From Thereva unica (taxonomy: Eukaryota > Arthropoda > Insecta > Diptera > Therevidae): a stretch of 64,000 nucleotides of DNA. The stretch lies in contig OX465281.1 in the NCBI GenBank assembly GCA_949987705.1, forward strand, positions 28,318,942-28,382,941. Direction: 5' to 3'. The position numbers and the translations under genes were made by a program. The notes below the pieces were generated by a model. The model worked only from the letters and a program-made list of their open reading frames with translations, did no database searches and had not been told where the DNA came from. Below are positions 33,160 through 44,635 of the stretch, in pieces; position 1 is the stretch's first letter, and each line of letters begins with the position of its first letter.

Positions 33160-35307
33160 TATTCTTGTGATCACCGAAACGTGGTTAAATAATACATTTC
33201 TAAACGAGGAGATCTTGGATAATAACTGGACTATCTATCGTTGCGATAGAGACTATTACTCTACCGGGCACTCGAGAGGGGGAGGTGTCCTAATAGCCGT
33301 CAAAGACCCTCTAAACAGTGTATTGATCACCACGAATCGATCACAATTCGAAAATGTTTTCATTCATGTCAAATCTGGCAAAAAACACATAGTTATGGGC
33401 GCTGTTTACATACCCCCTAATTCTGACGAATCAAAGTATGATGATTTTATAAATACACTAAAAGGAGTTCTCCAATCACTTGACTGCCACAAGCATGACG
33501 AGGTGCTCATACTGGGAGATTTCAACCGTCCTAACATATCCTTTACTCTCGACGACGATAATAATTTCCTACCCATTAATGTCACACACGCTATTGACAT
33601 GAAGCTTATTGATAATTTTTACGCCAATGATCTGCAGCAAGTGATAAGGCAACCGAACACTAGTGGAAATTGGTTAGACCCGGTTTTCACTAATCTATAT
33701 GACGAGGTGAACGTCTTCCCCGCCAGCGATGAGGAGAACCATTTTTCTAACACGCTTCACCATTCTGCGTGGATATTAGAACTTAACTCCATTGTCACCC
33801 TGCATCGTGCATCTCACAACAATGCAATTGTTTTTGATTTCAAAAACGCAGACTATAATAGTATTTGCTTTGAATTATCCCATATTGACTGGATAAATAG
33901 GTTATCGGGTGATAATCTAGACCAGTTAGTATCATGCTTCTACAACATTATTCTCAGCTCCATCGACAAACACGTACCCAAAATTAAAAAAAGGGATAAA
34001 TTGTCGGAGCCATGGTTGGACAAAAATACTAGATCACTGCGAAAACAAAGAAACAAATTGTACCGCACGATAAGAAGACAAACGGATGTTTGACGATGAA
34101 TTAAGATCCGAATACTCCAGACTAGCATCTGAATTCACTTTTAGGTCACGTGAGGCCTATACTACATATATAAACAAAGTCGGAGAAAATATCTTAAAGG
34201 ACCCTAAGAAATTCTTCGATTTCGTTAACACAAAGCGAAAGACCTCAGGGTATCCGGCAACAATGACGAATGGGAGAGCTTCCTCCTCGTGCCCCCAAGA
34301 TATATGTAACATCTTTGCCGTGAGATTTAGTGAAGTCTTCGCTCCCAAATCTAACACAACGCACACTGACCCCACTTGTACTGAATCAACGATCATTAAC
34401 AATCTATCTCTGTCAGGTGACGAAATAAGAGCAGGTTTAAACAATCTTGATATTAATAAAGGTCACGGCCCCGACAATCTACCTGCGAGCTTCTTGCAGC
34501 GCTGTTCAAATGAATTAGTATTTCCTCTTCGTCTTATCTTTAACAAATCGCTCTCGTTGGGGAGTTTCCCTAAATTCTGGAAGAAATCCTTCTTAACACC
34601 AATCCGACAAGAAATTAGTGGATAATTATAGGGGCATTGCCATCCTATCCGCAATTCCTAAACTCTTCGAAAAACTTGTGCACGACAAGATTGCACCACT
34701 TATAGATCCTAACATTAACGAGCAACAATGGTATGGAGAACGGCCATCAAATTGATGCTATCTACACGGACTTTAGCAAGGCCTTTGATCGTGTGGACCA
34801 CCATATTTTGATTACTAAGTTATTCAAATTTGGAATTACCGGCCGTGCCCTAGAATGGATAAAATCATATCTTAGCGGTAGAACTCAGGTCGTCAGATTT
34901 CAAGGATTCTTATCCCAAGAAATCGAAGTTACTTCCGGTGTCCCCCAGGGAAGTCATCTTGGTCCGCTCTTGTTTAACATCTTTATCTCCGATCTGTCTC
35001 ACAAATTAAATAATATACCACATCTCTTTTATGCAGACAACCTGAAAATATATAGCGTTATAAGGTCCGACACCGATGTATCATTCCTTCAGACGAAACT
35101 TAATGCATTACAGGACTGGTGTAACACCAATAAGTTGCAACTTAACACTAGCAAATGCCATGCAATAACCTTCTCCCGGGAAAAAAGCGTACAACTGCAG
35201 CAATACTATCTTGACAACAAGTTATTAAACCATGTTGATCAAATCGTAGACCTAGGCGTTGTCTTAGACAATAAGTTAAACTTTAACCTACACTACGATA
35301 GTATTAC
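33160..35307 (+). pseudogene. Jockey/CR1-superfamily LINE ORF2, first part (EN and RT)
   Basis: The endonuclease at 33167-34093 has ITETWLNN, RGGGVLIAV, YIPPN and LGDFNRPN, but the SDH motif reads as DEENHF, so a catalytic His/Asp pair may be lost. The linker and RT N-terminus are at 34086-34625 (KGHGPDNLPASFL); a frameshift follows near 34615 and part of the 'GF..GRST' block is deleted at about 34733. RT continues at 34733-35300 with IYTDFSKAFDRVDHHIL, TSGVPQGSHLGPLLF, and FYADN where YADD is expected. The catalytic pair is therefore changed to AD-N. Interrupted at 35308 by a hAT element; the rest follows at 36532. Clade placement within jockey/CR1 is not certain. Confidence 0.8.
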
Positions 35308-36531
35308 TAGGGTTGCCAACTTTTTTTGAGAAAAATAACGTAACTTGTCTTGGAAAGAGGAAAATAAGAAGTATTTGAAAAATAATAAAGTATTTTCAAA
35401 AAATTTTTTTTTGTTTAACTCATTTTCTATTAACATTCATATTCAGTTATATATTAGTGTAAGTATTTTCATACTCAATTTCTTTTAAAAACATATTTTT
35501 TTGCGTTTTTGGTGCAAGTTATCAACTTTTCGTTTTTTGGAAAGTTTGATAGCTCATACAACAATCTAAATCTAGATTTAAATAAATGAATAGCGCATTT
35601 TTTATTAAATTCAAAGACGATCTGTTTCTTTCTTCCCGCCACTTTAAATTCATCACAGAGAAAACTCTTTCAGTGAATGCTGAGGTGGCGGGAATCTATG
35701 ACTATCAGAATCAGAATGACTCGCCATTTAAGACAATATCAAGAAAATTAATACCTACATATTTAAAATCAAACCAGACCTCGGTAGCCTAGGGAGTAAG
35801 GCGTCTGGCTACTATCCCAGAGATCCCGGGTTCGAATCCCGGCCAGCCCCACGGTCCTTCGCCTTTTCCACTTTCCCACCTACATAACTTTCCTTCTTTC
35901 TTCTTCCCTCTTTACATTCCTGATTCCTTCTGTCATAGCCTTCCTTAGCTCTTCCCCGCTTCACCAAAGCGCATGTCATCGGTTGGTTGATAAGATTCAA
36001 CTCGTTTCAGGAGGCATAACACTCCAGCGAGTTGTTTCTCGATGCCCCGATGACAAAGTCGCCAGTAATGGTTGGGAGTAGGTGGACTGCAAAATATCGC
36101 TGGTAGGTTGTGACAGTTCCTTTCTTCCCCGACTAGAGCTGCTGTTCGACATTGCACTCCTATATGAAGAAAATAGATTGTCGACACAGTATAAAGGGCG
36201 TTTCCTGTGACTAGTCTTTCACATAAAAAAAAAAGACATAAAAAATGTAAAGGAACCGATAGCAGAAAATCTGTCATCTGCATTTGACGGTCCTGCCATC
36301 TGCCTTTTTGTTAAGTAATAATTAGTTGAAGCGTGTAACTTCTATTCAGTTTTTTCATAATAGGCGCTAGTAAATCGTTATAAATTAACGAATATAACGT
36401 GTTAAGTTCCATGCGTAATAAAGACTCATAATAAAGTATTTTCCCATACTTTATAATTATGTAAAAGTATAAAGTATATCGACTTAAAATAAAGCATAAT
36501 ACTTTATTATAAAGTATGGTTGGCAACCCTA
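35308..36531. mobile_element. Non-autonomous hAT element nested in the LINE
   Basis: Termini TAGGGTTGCCAAC (35308-35320) and its complement GTTGGCAACCCTA (36519-36531). The 8-bp target duplication AGTATTAC is at 35300-35307 and 36532-36539 (perfect). Subterminal AAAGTAT words cluster at both ends. Removing the element and one AGTATTAC restores the continuous LINE RT frame (DSITARANK-type reading). No transposase; the interior carries a tRNA-derived SINE at 35775-36245. Confidence 0.92.
35775..36245 (+). mobile_element. tRNA-derived SINE inside the hAT element
   Basis: The head is tRNA-like: box A tagcctagggagtaaggcg (35785-35803), box B GGTTCGAATCC (35829-35839) inside a perfect CCGGG/CCCGG T stem, and an anticodon-like stem TCTGG/CCAGA. 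A body of about 330 bp follows, ending cacagtataaagggcgtttc and an A-rich tail (36220-36245). The same 3' end recurs at 10862-10915, which supports a mobile family. Transcribed by Pol III and mobilised by a LINE in trans, by analogy. Confidence 0.8.
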
Positions 36532-37258
36532 AGTATTACTGCCAGAGCTAATAAACTCCTTGGTTTTATAAAAAGAAGGGCTAAGGAATTTGATAACATC
36601 TGGGTCACAAAAACTCTTTTCTGCTCACTGGTTCGCCCAATCCTGGAATACGCATGCCCTGTCTGGGATCCCATATTTCACGCCAGTAGCAACAGGATTG
36701 AATCCAGCAATTTCTCCTGTTCGCACTAAGAAATCTATATAACCCCGCTGAGTATCATAGTCTTCCACACTATACAGACAGGCTCAAAGTTTTGGATCTT
36801 TTACCGCTGTCATGCAGGAGAAAAATGCTCATCTCTTGCCTCACCTTGGATATTCTAAACGGCGATCTCAAGGTGAAGTTCTTGTCGGATAGGATAATAC
36901 TCAATGAAGTAGTTCGGCGTACTAGGCACACGAAACTACTTAAGGAATATTCTCATCGCACCGACTACGCAAGGAACGAGCCCATTAATAGATGTTGCAT
37001 GGTCTTCAATGATCATAATCAATGCTTTTCCCATCCCACTTACAAATTGTCCTATAAAAGAAAGTTAATACTAATGATGAAACCCCAAACTCCCGTTACT
37101 GCTTAAGCAATAAAATTAGTATAGTAGATTTAGCCTACATATAGCCTAGCCCAATGTACCTGACTTAGCATCTAATGTGATAATAATTTAAGCTATTGTT
37201 AAAAAGTGTACTTAGATTTAAGTGTGCCTTGTTTGGCAAATAAATAAATAAATAAATT
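36532..37258 (+). pseudogene. Jockey/CR1-superfamily LINE ORF2, C-terminal part and tail
   Basis: Continues the frame broken at 35307: SITARANKLLGFIKRRAKEF, RPILEYACPVWDP, and after a frameshift HYTDRLKVLDLLPLSCRRK and RRTRHTKLL to the stop near 37105. The element ends with (AAAT)n at 37240-37258. The shorter relic on the minus strand at 8660-9932 belongs to the same family. Confidence 0.8.
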
Positions 37259-37835
37259 AGCAAGAGCGCTTCCGTCGGAGTTGTGCACATGGCGCCCGTT
37301 AGCCCTAGACAGGTCATTCTTTGGTCTTGACCCAGATTGGGTCTGTTATATTCCTTGGCAAGACCGGGCCATTATATGCGGGCCAATACTGCTGCGTATT
37401 GCTAGTGCACCATGCGCAGCTTCAAACCCCATCTCTTGACGAAAGTCTGCTTACAAGCGAAAAACGCTATACTGGCCTTCGATGCTGCTGACTGATATAA
37501 GCTTACTTTTCGGTCGTTAAGTGAGGGTGGACTAAAGAAGGGTATTTTAGCCTGTGTTATATTATTTCGCTGCGTTCCTGGGCCTTGAGTATCTTCCAAT
37601 TGTCCATAGGTTTCTCTCTGTTATGGCGCCGAAGATAATCGAGCAATTTGTCTGGCCTTGCTTCCATTTTTGGAAGCCAGATTTTCGCCCTTGGCGTTTT
37701 AGGAATATCTTTCGCCGGAATGATTTCCAGGCGGACCCCTTCCCAGGCTTCGCTCAGACGAGCAACGCACTTTTCCAGGAACTCCTTTCAAAAATAATTC
37801 ACAACACCTGATCACTCGGAAGCCTCTCAGGAAGA
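37259..37835. other. No recognisable gene
   Basis: GC-moderate sequence between two LINE copies with overlapping short frames. Nothing identifiable. Confidence 0.4.
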
Positions 37836-37839
37836 ATCA

Positions 37840-38536
37840 AAAAGGGCAACGGCCCTTCTGACGGCTCTTGTTCCTTTACGAACTCCATGATCAGCTCTAA
37901 TATTTTGGCTTCGAATTCCGCCAAGAGAAGGTCCGGTTCGGTTAATACCACTAGAAGGTGATTCTTCAAATCCTTTCAAGTCCGCTTGCATCGATTAGAA
38001 CAGTTTGTGGAGAGCCTTGAAAACCGAACAGGGGCAATTGAAAATAATCAAACTTCTCCAAGCGTTGTACGACCGCTCAACTCGTATTAAAACTGACTTA
38101 CCCAAGGAACTCCCGATTCAAAAGGTTGTCCGGAAGGAGACATCGCTTCGCCACTTCTCTTCAACGTTGTGATCGACTCGATTATGAGTGAAGCATTCGG
38201 TGGACTGCGCGGAGTTCGATAATACAACAGCTTCCTAACCGACTTGATGTTCGCCGACTATAGCGCCGTGTTCGTCGCCACGGATGCAGAAGAAACGGAG
38301 ATCTTGTACGACATTTCCCGCATCGCCCAGTCATACGGGTTAACATTCAATGGGGAAAAGACCAAAGTGCTTACACACAACGGATCGAAAGCCAGTGTTT
38401 ATTTCAATGGAACCCAAATCGAGCACGTTTCGAAGTTCAAATATATGGGATCAATGGTTGAGGAAACGAAAGTGGCATCGTCAGCTGACGTTCAAAGCCG
38501 CATCGGTCCGGCAACAGTAAGATTCGCCTCACTTAA
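37840..38536 (+). pseudogene. RTE-like LINE, family 2, copy 1, first part (RT)
   Basis: Reads SAFDCIDWNSLWRAL-type sequence near 37970-38010, then LLQALYDRSTRIKTDLP, a degenerate 'GVRQGD.ASPLLFN' block, and LMFADYSAVFVATDAEET (38244 on). The catalytic pair FADD is FADY here, so the RT is inactive. The nucleotide sequence follows 55590-56095 closely. Interrupted by a MITE at 38537 in the codons after VRFASL. Confidence 0.8.
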
Positions 38537-38852
38537 TGGGCCGTCCACACTATGCGGACTTGAATCCCACGCGCTTTTCGCTATACGGCCTCAGCCAAAA
38601 GCACGCATGAGCTTTAAATCGTGAGCAAATTGAGAAAACAAATCAATTTTCATATGAAAGGCCGTACGCGTTTCTGAAAAGCCCGTATTGTGTGGACGTA
38701 AAATGTACCTTTTTAAGCACAGCCTTTTGTCCGTGCCGTTTGGTCGTGCTGCCTTTGCCATTAAAAATATCACAAAAAAAGCCATTAAACTCTATATGAA
38801 AAAAAGAGGCAAAAGCGCGTATGACCTAAGACCGCGTAGTGTGGACGCACCA
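38537..38852. mobile_element. MITE (PIF/Harbinger-like) inserted in the RTE copy
   Basis: Left end TGGGCCGTCCACACTATGCG and right end (inverted) TGGTGCGTCCACACTACGCG, flanked by TAA at 38534-38536 and 38853-38855. Excising the 316 bp plus one TAA restores the alignment with the other RTE copy at about 56115. The 3-bp TWA duplication is typical of PIF/Harbinger. No coding capacity. Confidence 0.88.
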
Positions 38853-39035
38853 TAAGGGGTGCATAACTTACCATCAAAACGAAAGTACACCTTTGCCGAA
38901 CGTCGCTTCTTCTTTTATGGATCGGAAACGTGGACACTGCTCAACCCGGACGTCAACAAGCTCGAGGTCTTCCAAATGCAATGCTTGAGGAAGATTCTCG
39001 GTGTCTCACTCCGCGATCGCCTTCGAAATAACCAG
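38853..39035 (+). pseudogene. RTE-like LINE, family 2, copy 1, C-terminal part
   Basis: FYGSETWTLLNPDVNKLEVF, QMQCLRKILGVSLRDRLRN continues the family-2 ORF and aligns with 56190-56310. Homology to the other copy stops after RLRN, so the 3' end is missing. Confidence 0.8.
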
Positions 39036-39339
39036 GTCACTTTCAACACTGCCACCCGGACGTCTCCTCAGGATAAGGTTTTCCGAATATTCTGCCACTT
39101 CACCAGAGGTCGGAAAAGAAGGTAGTGGTTTTAATAGTGAAGTCCCAAATAACCATCATTCAGGAGCGTTCCAACCGAACTCTGGACCTTTCTGCCTTTA
39201 CCACCTATTTGCATTCGTCCATGGTGTCCTCGCTCAGCGCAGAATTTCCCGGTTCTTGACTTCTCTTCGATCACTAACATTAACCTCGGAGTCACTGACA
39301 CGGATGGAACATGTTGCAAGTTTTGTTGTAGATACAGTA

Positions 39340-40873
39340 TAGTCCAGTCAAAATAGACGAAAAAACGCCATAATTGGAAGATAATTCGGAAGTTGCTGAA
39401 AATTGAAACAGCCCTTAAAAACATTATTATACGTAAGCTGTAGAGACTGCCACGCGATTGGACGACTGCAAACTTTTTTATTCAAGGTCAAAGGGTCAAA
39501 ATATCAGTTTTTTGCAAATATATACTAAACCGTACGTCTTATCAGAAAATTGTGTTTACAACGTTTGTAGATTAGGGGATTATCTACAAAAAAATATATT
39601 ATACATTTTCTCGTAGGAATTGCCATTTCTGAGATATTGTCGTTTTAATAAGTTAAAATACTCATATTCCATCATTCCCGACTTGAAAAGGTCATCAGAA
39701 ATTTAATAAACCCTTTGTTAGAGTACGCGGCTAATATTTTCAGGGGTGATTCCTGGATATATTTGGAGAAAAAAATTGTTCTACAGAGGGCGGCTATCTC
39801 CACTATCCACTAAGATACAGGGTGATTAGGGAAAAAATTTTGTTTTTTTTAAATTTACTGAAATTCAAATAACTCCTAATGTAATTATCATAAAGTAGCC
39901 TAATTAGGCTCATCTTTTAGCTAAATGTGTATTCTTTTATTTGGTATAAAGCACAGCAACCTGAGTGACTCCGTTCAAAAGATATGTAGGCTTAAACCAA
40001 TGCTACTATGCCGCAGTTGAAAGACGAGTAACTTTTTAATTGTTCACGATAAAACTACTACTACTACTACTACCTACAAAACTACCCAAAATAAACACTT
40101 ATTGTGTATGGAAATATTGTAGGTAATAGTTTGGTGCATCAGAAAAGCAAAAAAAAATGTACTGTTAGTAACGAATTTTCTGAGAAAAACGAAGAAATCT
40201 GCCAGGTTTGATGCAAAGCATTGGTTTGAGCATATATATTTTTCGAACGGAGTCACTCAGGTTGCTGTGCTTTATACCAAATAAAAGAATACACATTTAC
40301 CTAAAAGATGAGCCTAATTAGGCTACTTTATGATAATTACTTTAGGAGTTATTCAAATTTCAGTAAATTTAAAAAAAAACAAAATTTTTTCCCTAATCAC
40401 CCTGTATCTTAGTGGATAGTGGAGATAGCCGCCCTCTGTAGAACAATTTTTTTCTCCAAATATATCCAGGAATCACCCCTGAAAATATTAGCCGCGTACT
40501 CCAACAAAGGATTTATTAAATTTCTGATGACCTTTACAAGTCGGGAATGATTTAATATGAGTATTTTAACTTATTAAAACGACAATATCTCAGAAATGGC
40601 AATTCCTACGAGAACATGTATAATATATTTTTTTGTAGATAATCGCCTAATCTACAAACGTTGTAAACACAATTTTCTGATAAGACGTACGGTTTAGTAT
40701 ATATTTGCAAAAAACTGATATTTTGACCCTTTGACCTTGAATAAAAAAGTTTGCAGCCGCCCAATCGCGTGGCAGTCTCTACAGCTTATGTATAATAATG
40801 TTTTTAAGGGCTGTTCCAATTTTCAGCAACTTCCGAATTATCTTCCAGTCAAACCTCTAATTTGACTGGACTA
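39340..40873. mobile_element. Foldback (long terminal inverted repeat) element 2
   Basis: The left end TAGTCCAGTCAAA (39340) and the right end TTTGACTGGACTA (to 40873) are exact inverted copies, and the arms are about 665 bp each (to about 40005; from about 40206) with few differences. The 200-bp centre is unpaired and contains a short (CTA)n run at about 40056-40075. A TA flank is ambiguous as target duplication. The end pattern TAGTnnAGTCA is shared with the element at 151-1570. No transposase. Confidence 0.9.
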
Positions 40874-40995
40874 GTACTGAGTTTTAGAAGCATTGAATTG
40901 GGCTTGCTTCTTACAGTCCAAATCACCAATGAGTTCAATGTCTGTTGTTTGAGTTGGACATAAGCTCACGATCGTAGAGACTTTCCCTAGCACGC
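40874..40995 (-). pseudogene. Short non-LTR RT relic
   Basis: The minus strand reads LIGDLDCKKQAQFNASKTQY. The FNASKTQ word is a recurrent RT block-6/7 sequence in jockey-type LINEs. Only about 30 codons are recognisable. The foldback element abuts it at its 3' side. Confidence 0.45.
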
Positions 40996-41136
40996 ACTTG
41001 TTTTACATTATCGAAAGCGTATGAGTATCCCAGAGTACGAGTTGGAAAGGACAGAGAGCAGCAGGTAATTTATGAAGATTAGAAAAAGGCTGGGGAGTAA
41101 AATTGACTCCTGGGGGACATCAGCAGAGATGGTCAT

Positions 41137-42342
41137 CATCATCATTGTGCTCCTTTAATCCCTCATGGGACATAGGAAGGAAACAGTTGCCCTCCAGCGG
41201 ACTCTGTTTTGCGCGACAGCTCTCAGCTCCGACCAGGATCTCCCAGTTGTTGCGGCTTCTGCTAGTAGGGTTCTCCTCCATGTTGTCCTAGGTCTTCCGA
41301 CTCGACGGGATCCTTGCGGATTCCAGTCGAGGGCCTGCTTGGCTAGATTTTCGTTTTCGCGTCGCAAGGTGTGTCCAACCCAATTCCATTTCCTTCGTCT
41401 GATTTGGTCGTCTATCCTTTCTTGGCCGGCACGGCGCCATAGTTCTTCGCTTGAAATTCTATCCTGCCGGCGGATTTTTAGGATACGACGCAGGCATCTG
41501 TTGACGAAGACTTGTAGGCGCCCTGTGATGAATTGGGTGACTTTCCATGTTTCGCAACCGTACAAAAGTACTGCCTTCACGTTGGAGTTGAACAGCCGCA
41601 ATTTGGTGTTAGTTGAGATCTCCGTTGATCTCCATATGCGGAACAGGCATGCATATGCGCCTCGTGCTTTATTTATTCTGGAACTGACATCTTCTTCTGC
41701 ACCGCCATTTTCGGTAATAATACTACCGAGGTAGCAGAATTTATCGACCAGTTCCACGTCACGGTTATTCAGCGCAGTCCGTTCATTGGTGTTTGCATTT
41801 ATCCGCATTTCTTTAGTTTTAGTTGGATTTAGCCTTAAGCCTGCTGGACTACTTTCTGTTGCCAAATTGTTAATCATGTTTTTGAGGTCCTGGTGTCTGT
41901 TGGCCAGCAAACAGATATCATCGGCGTAGTCGAGATCCTTAAGGCGGTCTAACAAACCCCATTGTATGCCGCCTGTTCTATTATCTAGAGCGCCGACAAG
42001 GATGTCATTTATTACTATAAGAAATAGTAAAGGCGAAAGTAGGCATCCTTGTCGTACTCCTGAGCTCACCTCAAAGCTGTCGGATAATTTTCCATTATGG
42101 AGAACTCTGCATTTGGAATTGTTATATAGGGCTTTTATCAATTCTATTATTTTATCAGGCAGTCCACGTCGCCGCAGTGCCTGCCAAATGAAGCTCCTAT
42201 TAACCGAGTCGAACGCTTTCTCATAGTCTACGAAAGCAAGGTAAACGGGGGATCGGAATTCAGTAGACTGCTCCACTATTATTCGTAAGGTGTTGATATG
42301 ATCAATACATGAGCGGCCCTTCCTGAATCCGGGTTTAGCTTA
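41137..42342 (-). pseudogene. RTE-clade LINE, family 1, copy 2 (5'-truncated, RT largely intact)
   Basis: One open frame, 42276 down to 41155 (373 aa), continuing upstream in frame to about 42338 (AKPGFRKGRSCIDHIN). It has VYLAFVDYEKAFDSVNR (11-27), SGVRQGCLLSPLLF (72-85) and YADD at 117-120, all intact. The typical RTE C-terminus (RRKWNWVGHTLRR, GRPRTTWRRTL) ends near 41160. The 3' end is ctcctttaatccctcatggg, and a (ATG)n tail on the minus strand lies at 41138-41151, a normal RTE terminus. The truncation at about 42342 removed the endonuclease and the RT N-terminus. The undamaged frame suggests the youngest of the three family-1 copies. The frame's first ATG is not a biological start. Confidence 0.9.
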
Positions 42343-42766
42343 AGTTGAGGCGCTTATATTTAGGACGATTAGGTTTACATTTTAAGGGACAGTGAATGAG
42401 TTAACATGAAGCTCTTTGGCGCACATATATCCATATCTCGCGAATTCTGATCCTATTTGAGGCAGTTTGTGTTATAGAAGTGACGAGCAGAGAAGAATTC
42501 GAGGCGAACTGAGATGTTACAAAGTTGGCCTTTAGCTTTGATTGTGTTCATACACCCCCGATTAAACCATCTGCTCGGCGTAGGCTTAACAGATATGGTA
42601 TAATAGGGAATGAAAAAAGCGTCCCTGCCTGTATAATCCTGGTGATTAGGGCAGCAGTAAAGTTAGAGTTTTTGCTTTGGAAACACATATCCCAGTCAGC
42701 GGATTTGGGAAAAATGAATAAGCCCCAGCCAATTGGCTCGTCCCATATTGCCAAGTAGTTCTCTAA
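42343..42766. other. No recognisable gene
   Basis: Mixed sequence with short frames only. The TAA at 42764-42766 is the left target duplication of the following MITE. Confidence 0.4.
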
Positions 42767-42982
42767 AGCCGCGTCTCCACCAACCGAACATGTTCGCCGA
42801 ACAGTGTTCGACAGACATTTGTGATGTCCGCCGAACATTGTTCGGTGTTGTAGCGAACATTGATTTGTGAGCTATTGAAAATGTTCGTCGAACATGTTTG
42901 GGAACCAAATGTGGAATGTTTGTCCGTTTTTATGTTCGCGAACACTGTTCGGCAAACATGTTCGGTTGGTGGAGACGCGGCT
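42767..42982. mobile_element. MITE with 45-bp inverted repeats, PIF/Harbinger-like
   Basis: Starts AGCCGCGTCTCCACCAACCG and ends with the inverse; flanking TAA at 42764-42766 and 42983-42985. The inverted repeats extend over about 45 bp with few mismatches. The interior is unusually rich in GAACA/TGTTC words (for example CGAACATGTTCG, CGAACAGTGTTCG), so it is strongly self-complementary throughout. 216 bp, no coding capacity. Confidence 0.88.
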
Positions 42983-43353
42983 TAAGCTGATTTGGGTGGG
43001 TTGCGAAAATTGTATGGGAAGTTAGCAACTGGACAAAGGTGAGGTTAATAAACATCGACGGAGTATCTCGTTCGGTGAGCTGTATTTTTTCACTCCTCCT
43101 TCCTAGCTTGTTAAGCGTCTTGAGACAGGACATTTTCTGGACTAATAAAAATATTGGGTGTAATGAGACCAATTGGCCTAAAGCTGAGGTGGCAGCACAG
43201 AAGTCGTTGACGTCAGTAGTGTACAAGATACTGTAGGTAAGGCAGCGTAGACCCACACTGCAACAAAACTGCACTGCAGTATCAACAAACTAGATTATAC
43301 AAAAAATGAAATCGCATCATCTTTGAAAATAATTCGTCCATAAAAATTGTGAA

Positions 43354-43965
43354 ATGTATGAGAAACTGTTTTGTCTTATTGATGAAAAAATTAGTGTCGT
43401 TTTAATCGCCTTCTTAACTTGCTGCCTTCAAGCAATGCCATTCTTGATTATTTACGCTCTTGGGTTCAATGAATTTGGAGGTAACAAAAATACATTTAAC
43501 CTAAATTCTCTGTTCAACTAACAGTAGTACTCTTCCAGAATTACCCAACGCTGGTTGCCTGTCAATCGGTACAGTCTACTGGCTATTCCTGTTCTTTGCG
43601 TCTGCGGCTCTAATAACTGCAGTCCAGAGTCGAAACGCCGATGCATTGAGGCCATGGCTTTTTGCCGAGCCGTTTGCATGGATGCTGATGCCAATTCCAT
43701 TGTACCTGTTTTGCGAGGAGCAGGTCGAGCAGGGCAAGAAGTGGACGTTTTCGGAAATTTTTAAATTGAATAATATTGTGCAAATCTCGTGGGCTAGCCT
43801 GTTCGTCCTAGATTGTAACGTATTTCTTCGGGTGCTCTAAGTACTTCGTTAATGGCCAAAGTTTTTTCTTATATTTTAGGTCTTTTCATATATTTCTACG
43901 TGTTTATTTGGCTTCTATTTCGCAAATACAGAAAGGACTCGAATATAAGTGTAGTAGAGCCATAA
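43354..43965 (+). CDS. Four-TM protein, DUF4728-like paralogue 2 (3 exons)
   Basis: Exons 43354-43480, 43539-43814 and 43880-43965; introns of 58 and 65 bp, both phase 1 (gtaaca..ttccag, gtaacg..ttttag). 162 aa. Hydrophobic segments at about 14-37, 53-71, 80-101 and 120-152; the segment-3 motif is RPWLFAEPFAW (80-90), where Arg replaces the Ile of the paralogues. The N-terminus MYEKLFCLIDEK lacks the Arg-Thr/Leu-Gly-Cys element of paralogues 3 and 4. The acceptor choice at 43538 (not cag at 43524) is set by phase and by alignment. The second donor falls inside an open read-through, so it is inferred from the paralogues. A poly(A) signal AATAAA lies at 44190-44195. Function unknown; probably an integral membrane protein. 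Confidence 0.82.
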
Positions 43966-44635
43966 TTTTGTCAGGATAACATTTTTTTACAAGCACCGAT
44001 TGTGATGTTCGCTTGAATTGTTGGACTTCGACAATTCGAGCAGATACAGTTTATGTAAGATATTTTATCAGAGAGAGCTTTTTGTAAGAGTTTACTGGAC
44101 GAGGTGAAACTTTGGTTTTTATCACATGGATTCATTAGGACTTCATGGTAAACATGGATTCATGGTAAACTATGGAATTGAAAAGTATGAATAAAGTTTT
44201 TTCAAATGTTTTGCACATTAGGCTATTCTTGATCTCCCAGGTGTTTACAGTACTTTTAAGGATCTTTCGTCGCCATGGTGCACTAGGTTTCCCTATTTTG
44301 GCCTGGGATAAAAACTTTTGTTGCGCACCCTTTTCTGAGCAGTTGTAGCCATGCAGTTGCCTAGAGCATGGCTGAAAGCGATTAATCCAACTTTGAACAC
44401 TAAAGTTCATCCGAGATACAGCGTAGTTCAACCAAAGTTCCCACCTTTCGTCTTCTAACACATAGCGAAGCTCGCAAAAGCTTACATCCAAGACCAGATC
44501 TACATCCGAGACATCAACCCATACCATCACTGGTCCCACACCGCCATACTACTAAAAAAGATAGTATCTTTTTTAACAACATTTGACACAACTTCTTTCC
44601 TTTTACAGGCATCGTCTACAGCATATCGTGAAACC
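43966..44635. other. 3' region of paralogue 2, no other gene
   Basis: Contains AATAAA at 44190-44195, a plausible poly(A) signal for the preceding gene. The minus frames 44135-44539 and 44527-44841 have no recognisable motif and the second runs into the TIR element. Confidence 0.45.
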
